Source: Bursaphelenchus xylophilus (taxonomy: Eukaryota > Nematoda > Chromadorea > Rhabditida > Aphelenchoididae). Taken from it: a stretch of 64,000 nucleotides of DNA. Within the stretch, counting starts at the first letter, position 1; every line of letters starts with the position of its first letter. Positions 59,598-64,000 of the stretch are shown piece by piece. Both the position numbers and the translations under genes were made by a program. The notes below the pieces were generated by a model. It made no database searches. It saw only the letters and a list, made by a program, of their open reading frames with translations, and was not told the DNA's origin. The stretch is from the NCBI GenBank assembly GCA_904066235.2, contig CAJFCV020000005.1, forward strand, positions 12,519,501 through 12,583,500. Direction: 5' to 3'.

Positions 59598-61480
59598 ATG
59601 TTATTTCTCACTATTTGTTTCGTGTTCTTGGCTCTGTCTTATTATAATTTTTATTGGAAACGCCGAAATCTTCCGCCCGGACCGATTCCACTACCGTTCT
59701 TGGGAAACCGACATTCCTTAGACTTTTCCAAACATTGGCCTGACATTTTTCTTAAGTGGAAGCAGAAGTATGGCCCAATTTATACCTATTGGCTGGGCGA
59801 GATGCCCATTATTTCCGTTGCTGATTACCAGCTCGCTCATCAAACCTTTGTAAAACATGGCGACGACTTTTTTGATCGCATTTCATTTGGAAAGCTTGAT
59901 GATTTGACCCGTGGTGGAGCCTACGGCCTACTATTTACTGGCGGTGACTTGGCGCGAGAGCATCGGCGATTTGGCCTCAGGGTTTTTCGGGAGTTTGGCG
60001 TTGGAAAAAGCTTAATACAGGAGAAAGTAAGAATGCATCTGGTCGAAATTTCTGTTTTCAAGATACTGGAAGAGACAAGCATTTTGCTGTCAAAGATTGA
60101 CACCATTTGCGGGATTCCAAACATTGATCTTGTGCCGTTTACGGATATTGCAGTCGGGTCCATCATAAATTTGCTTATGTTTGGTTATAGATATACGGAA
60201 GGTGTACGTTGTGCATATCGTAACTTAAAAAAGTTTAGGGGCGGGAGGAAGAGTTTTACAAGATGAAGAAGCAGGCTACCGACCTGGAACGGCATGCACT
60301 TCATCCAGTCATTGGCTTATGGATTGTTTTTGACTTTATACACAAGGTCCCATTCTGTAAACGACCTTGCGAGACGGTAGTAAAATGCTTCAGAGAAATG
60401 CTCGACGATATTCAGACTAAGATTGAAGAACATAAGGTTAGGTTACGCAGCGGATCTTGCACAAAGGCCGCCGATTACGTTGACGCCTACCTTATGGAAA
60501 GAGAGAAGCGAGAAGCTACCGGAGAGGACACAAGCCTCTACAGCGACTTACAACTGCAGAGCATTTGCGCCGATTTCTGGAGCGCTGGTCAGGTCACAAC
60601 GAGCGCCACAATTTCTTGGTGCATTGCTTTTTTGATCCATAACCCTAAAGTCCAAGACACGGTCGGTGAAGAACTTTATCGGGTGATCGGACGCGACAGA
60701 ATGGTTGCAATGACTGACAAGAACAGTCTTCCCTACACAAATGCAGTTATTGCCGTATGTTGGACAACTTTGGGGATGAATAACAAGTCTTGTTCACTTG
60801 CAGGAAGTGCAACGCCGGACAAACCTTGTAGCCGAAAATTTGTTTCGGACTGCCTCGAGAGATTGTGAAATTAACGGCTATCAAATAAAAAAAGGCCAAG
60901 TCGTCTTACCGCAGGTCTCCGTACTTTTAGAAGACCCTGAAGTTTTCCAAAATCCGAAAGTGTTTCGTCCTGAACGTTTCATCGATCAAAATGGGCAGTA
61001 TCTCCGATCCGATGCCCTCTTACCTTTCGGCGTTGGCAAACGCTCATGTCTCGGCGAAGGTTTGGCCAGAACGGAGTTGTTTTTGTTTCTGGCAAATTTA
61101 ATGTATCGATATCGGGTAAACCATGTTTGTTTATTTTACCTCGTAAAAAGTCCTGAGGTTACAAATTCTGTTGCGCTCTTACAAAACATATTTGTTGCTG
61201 CGAAAACGATAATAATATAAGGCAAAGACTGAAAATGCATTGCGAAATTTTTTTTGGATCAAAATGCATTGTGCAAAGCATTTTTCTGCGGTTTTCACAT
61301 TGACGCCTGAGCAAATTATCAGGACTTTTTGCAACAAGAAAATTATTGTTTTCTCAACATTATTTTTAGTTTTTACCGGGTGATGACCTACCGGTCCTGG
61401 AAAAACACGAGAACGGTGGAGCTTTTCCAATTACTCCGTACAGATGCAAGGTTATTCGACGGACTGCTTCGGCCGCCTGA
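59598..61480 (+). CDS. Cytochrome P450, microsomal CYP2-like
   Basis: Exons 59598-60203, 60239-60754, 60804-61115 and 61370-61480 give 514 residues. An N-terminal anchor (LFLTICFVFLALSYYNFYW) is followed by the hinge LPPGPIPLPFLGN, helix I SAGQVTTSATISW, K-helix EVQR at about 375-378, FRPERF, and the haem loop FGVGKRSCLGEGLAR with the axial Cys near 456. It sits on the cytosolic face of the ER and oxidises lipids, steroids or foreign compounds. The last exon ends in the usual beta-hairpin region (FPITPYRCKVI). The acceptor at 60238 in phase 0 with donor gtacgt gives TEGGREEEF; other pairings break the frame. The last intron is 254 nt. Confidence 0.92.
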
Positions 61481-63642
61481 TCTTGTTTTTCTGCGGTTAA
61501 AAATCCTCAAAAAACGATGACATTTGATATATAGAAGAAAGGGAGCCATCCTTGATACATGTACAATTAAGGGTAGCGTAAAATTTTCGTTTGTTGTTTC
61601 GAGCTTTGATAATAAAGTTGTGCTTTGCCCGAGTTTGCAATTTTGTTCAGGCTTGCTGCAGGTAAGCGTACCCCCTGACGGACGGCCGTTGAAGAGACGA
61701 AACGGTTTAGTTCCCGCTCGATCCCGCGTCGACCCCGCGCAAATGTTTGCTCATTTGTGGGCCCACTGTTCGTCTTCATACTGGAATCAAAGCGCTCTCC
61801 CAGGTGAAGATTTAGAGTCCAAAAAAAGGTGAGACAGTGAGTAAACATGAACTGAAGTGACTAACGGGCCCGGCTGGTGCAGGAGGGCGAAGAAAGAGGA
61901 AGGGAGATAGTGCGGTCAATGAGAGGGAATGGCGTTGTTAGCTTTCTCTTCCCGATAACCACCACTTCAGGGTCTGTTTTAAAGGACTGTAAAATTTTGA
62001 ATCAGCTTCCTTGCATTTCTACGTGGCCGGTTTGGACTGATTTTATTGGGTTTTTGAAGCCATTTTTGGAGTCACCTCTAAACTTTTTTGAGAGCTATAA
62101 AAAATCAAAGCCCTTTTGTTTACTTTCTTTTTCAAAATTAACCGAAATTTTTGTGTTTGATTTGTCCACCTCTTGTATTACACATATGCCCAGCAATATT
62201 CATAAATCATTCGAATTCGTGAAAATGCTCATCGGGCTATAAAAAAACTTGATTTGAATGAATGACTAACAGTATTTGTAGACAAACACTGAGGCCCATA
62301 GGGTGGAAATAAAATTTTCTGGTATCTTCGGCGGGGTGTGGCTATTTTTTGACTCATGATTATTCTAATTTTTCTGCGTTTAACGTCCGGCTTCGCTGTC
62401 TAGATCCTTGAGTTCAGTTTGCAAAACCTTGAAAAGCTGAAGATTTTTTCTTAAATCGCATGCAAAAAATATCTTGAGATCTTTTTGGATGACAACCTTG
62501 TATGCTTGACCTTTTTCTTTTGATACTATTTTAATGTTTAGTCATAGTTGAGAATTCTTAGCCAACCATGCCAACGCTTTATTGCGCTTACTTGTTAGGA
62601 AAAGTTCAGCTGTGCGCACGGTTACTGAATGTCCACCAAAAATTTTTTTTGATTTCTTCTCTAAATTAACCATGTTTCTCCTCTCTGCCGGTAGAAGTGT
62701 TATCATTTAAACAAATAAGAAAATCAAGTCTTCGAATGAAACTCATTTAGGGTTTTATTTTGTTGCAAAGGAATGATCAAAACCATTATCTCATATGGTT
62801 GAGGCTTTATAATCTACGGCCACCGTTTTATGTGGTTGGACATAAAAACAAACTTCAATAAGTTAGTGCGGCCGAGGTTAGGTGTTTGCATGAGGATTAT
62901 CCGAAAGAAACGTCTTCTCATTGCCTTCTAGAAAAGCGCTGGACTTTCCGATTTTTTTTTGTAAACGAAAACAAACTTTTGAAGTAGCAAGTATACTTAT
63001 TGGTTTCGAACTGTCATGTTTTATTTAGGTGTAATAAAAATATTGTAAGAGGCCTCTGAAGCTATCTGATAAAGTTCGTAATATTAGTCATCATCAGAAA
63101 ACAGTTGATGAGTAACCCTGCTCGTTGAAACAGTTTTCTCCGACCCTTTGTGTTGTATGCAAATTTAAAATAAACCCCAAACGGCGACTACAACATAAAT
63201 TCGTTGAGTAAAAGTTGCGATAAAGTTCTTAACAGTGCATAATTAGAATTTTACTTCTATCTATTTTTTTACTCACTAATGAGTTGAGTGCTTCAGGCTC
63301 TTTCGTCCCGTACAGTGACAAATATTTAACACGTTGAGTTTTTCTTGTCATTTCGACACTCTCGTTACCCATAACTACGCTTAACAAACTTTTCGAAACG
63401 GTTTTGTTGAGTAGGTGTCTTTTGGGATGACTTAAGGCTAGGGCGATGGGACTAGCCTTAAAATATTCGAAATTTTCCGTGTTTTGTACATATATCGTGC
63501 ATTACCGGGTCCCTTAATCACTCTATTGCGCACTTTTCAATGACCAACTAATTTTTCAGGACGACTTTCTTAATGATGCCTGCAAACCGGATGCCCGGCT
63601 AAATTCTTAATTGTTCGCCGTTCGAAGTGTCCTTACATCAGG
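61481..63642. other. Intergenic, possible non-coding exons, no gene seen
   Basis: 2.2 kb. A short GC-richer stretch at about 61630-61830 has two good donor sites (CTGCAG|gtaagc near 61662 and AAAAAG|gtgaga near 61830), as if it held 5' exons of a plus-strand transcript. The rest is AT-rich. A TTTTTCAG at 63552-63559 upstream of the next gene could be its leader acceptor. Confidence 0.4.
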
Positions 63643-64000
63643 ATGTCGGTGGACCGGACAATAGAAGAACTGAGCGGGACGCTGAATCAACTGGGAATTT
63701 TGGTGGAGCACATAAACACGCAGATTGTGGGAATAACATCCCGAATTAACCTCACGTTAGACAACTTCGACTCATCGGTGGCGGGAATCGCTTCCGATGC
63801 GGGCGCTATGACAGGCCAGGTTGGCGACACGATAGCTCAGGTAAGTCGATGTCTAAACGAACAGCTTTTGCTCATTTATGCAATGAACGCAATTAATTAA
63901 TTTGTGTTGTTGCAGGTTCCAAATGCATGGGTATTTTATTTATTATTTATTACACTAATCATCGTTTTGATTCTTCTTTCTGTGCTCATCATTATAAGTC
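63643..64000 (+). CDS. Unrecognised membrane protein, cut by the window end
   Basis: Exons 63643-63840 and 63916 to beyond 64000. The first 66 residues are soluble and amphipathic (SVDRTIEELSGTLNQLGILVEHINTQIVG...) with a regular pattern of hydrophobic residues suggesting a short coiled coil or helical bundle, plus one NLT sequon. The second exon (phase 0) begins VPNAWVFYLLFITLIIVLILLSVLIII, a clear membrane segment. No family recognised. The 3' part lies outside the window. Confidence 0.6.

Noticed and set aside
61524..61848. Mirror open frames of about 100 codons in GC-richer DNA
   Set aside because: Both strands are open by composition. Good donor sites hint at a transcribed exon, but no protein motif supports coding.
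1..64000. CRISPR arrays, rRNA, tRNA and bacterial operon features
   Set aside because: No regularly spaced repeats, no rRNA signature and no clear tRNA A/B boxes with a folded cloverleaf were seen; genes have spliceosomal introns throughout.

Overview
The window is nuclear DNA of a nematode. Its genes have many short introns, mostly about 35-80 nt and nearly all GT-AG. Its gene content is typical of the phylum: a chemoreceptor like the srd families, CHK/DUF1679 kinase-like genes, a very long protein alternating Kunitz and lustrin-type Cys-rich modules, Rh-type ammonium channel, histidine acid phosphatase and lipl-type lipase genes, and small secreted peptides. The species cannot be fixed from sequence alone. 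All gene models below were built by hand: exon phases, splice sites and family motifs were checked against each other, with no transcript evidence.

Layout. 1-1.4 kb: intergenic, with a cluster of TGCACTGTGCA-like palindromes. 1.4-11.5 kb: a carbohydrate block with beta-glucuronidase (+), a Core-2/I-branching enzyme (GT14, -), a GT31 galactosyltransferase (+), an unassigned glycosyltransferase-like type II protein (-) and a second GT31 paralogue (+). 11.8-12.2 kb: a MITE. 12.5-18.0 kb: three tandem CHK-type kinase-like genes with nearly identical exon structure. 18.5-19.7 kb: a 7TM chemoreceptor. 19.8-20.7 kb: an internally deleted mariner element. 20.9-22.5 kb: a TauE/SafE-like permease (-). 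24.2-32.3 kb: a 16-exon MRCK-type (CDC42-binding) kinase (-).

32.3-47 kb is gene-poor. It holds a small hypothetical gene (35.6-36.0 kb), a small single-pass membrane protein (36.6-37.2 kb), two paralogous secreted peptides about 3.5 kb apart, a convergent acid lipase / acid phosphatase pair, and a third small secreted peptide. 47.1-55.3 kb: a 20-exon gene for a secreted protein of about 1,560 residues with 14 Kunitz-type and 11 lustrin-type modules; one of its introns holds a short prolyl 4-hydroxylase-like gene on the opposite strand. 57-58.7 kb: an Rh-type ammonium channel (-). 59.6-61.5 kb: a cytochrome P450 (+). 63.6 kb to the end: the start of an unrecognised membrane protein.

Themes. 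Glycan synthesis and breakdown genes are clustered at the left. Secreted or lysosomal hydrolases (glucuronidase, lipase, acid phosphatase) recur. The Kunitz/lustrin protein and the nested prolyl 4-hydroxylase could both serve extracellular matrix or cuticle, but that link is inference. The less ordinary observations are the nested gene, the Kunitz domains that lack the reactive-site disulfide, the secreted peptide pair with a conserved AFD-S-GIGNGL end, the unassigned glycosyltransferase-like gene, and several splice oddities (GC-AG introns, a NAGNAG acceptor, an in-frame 36-nt intron).
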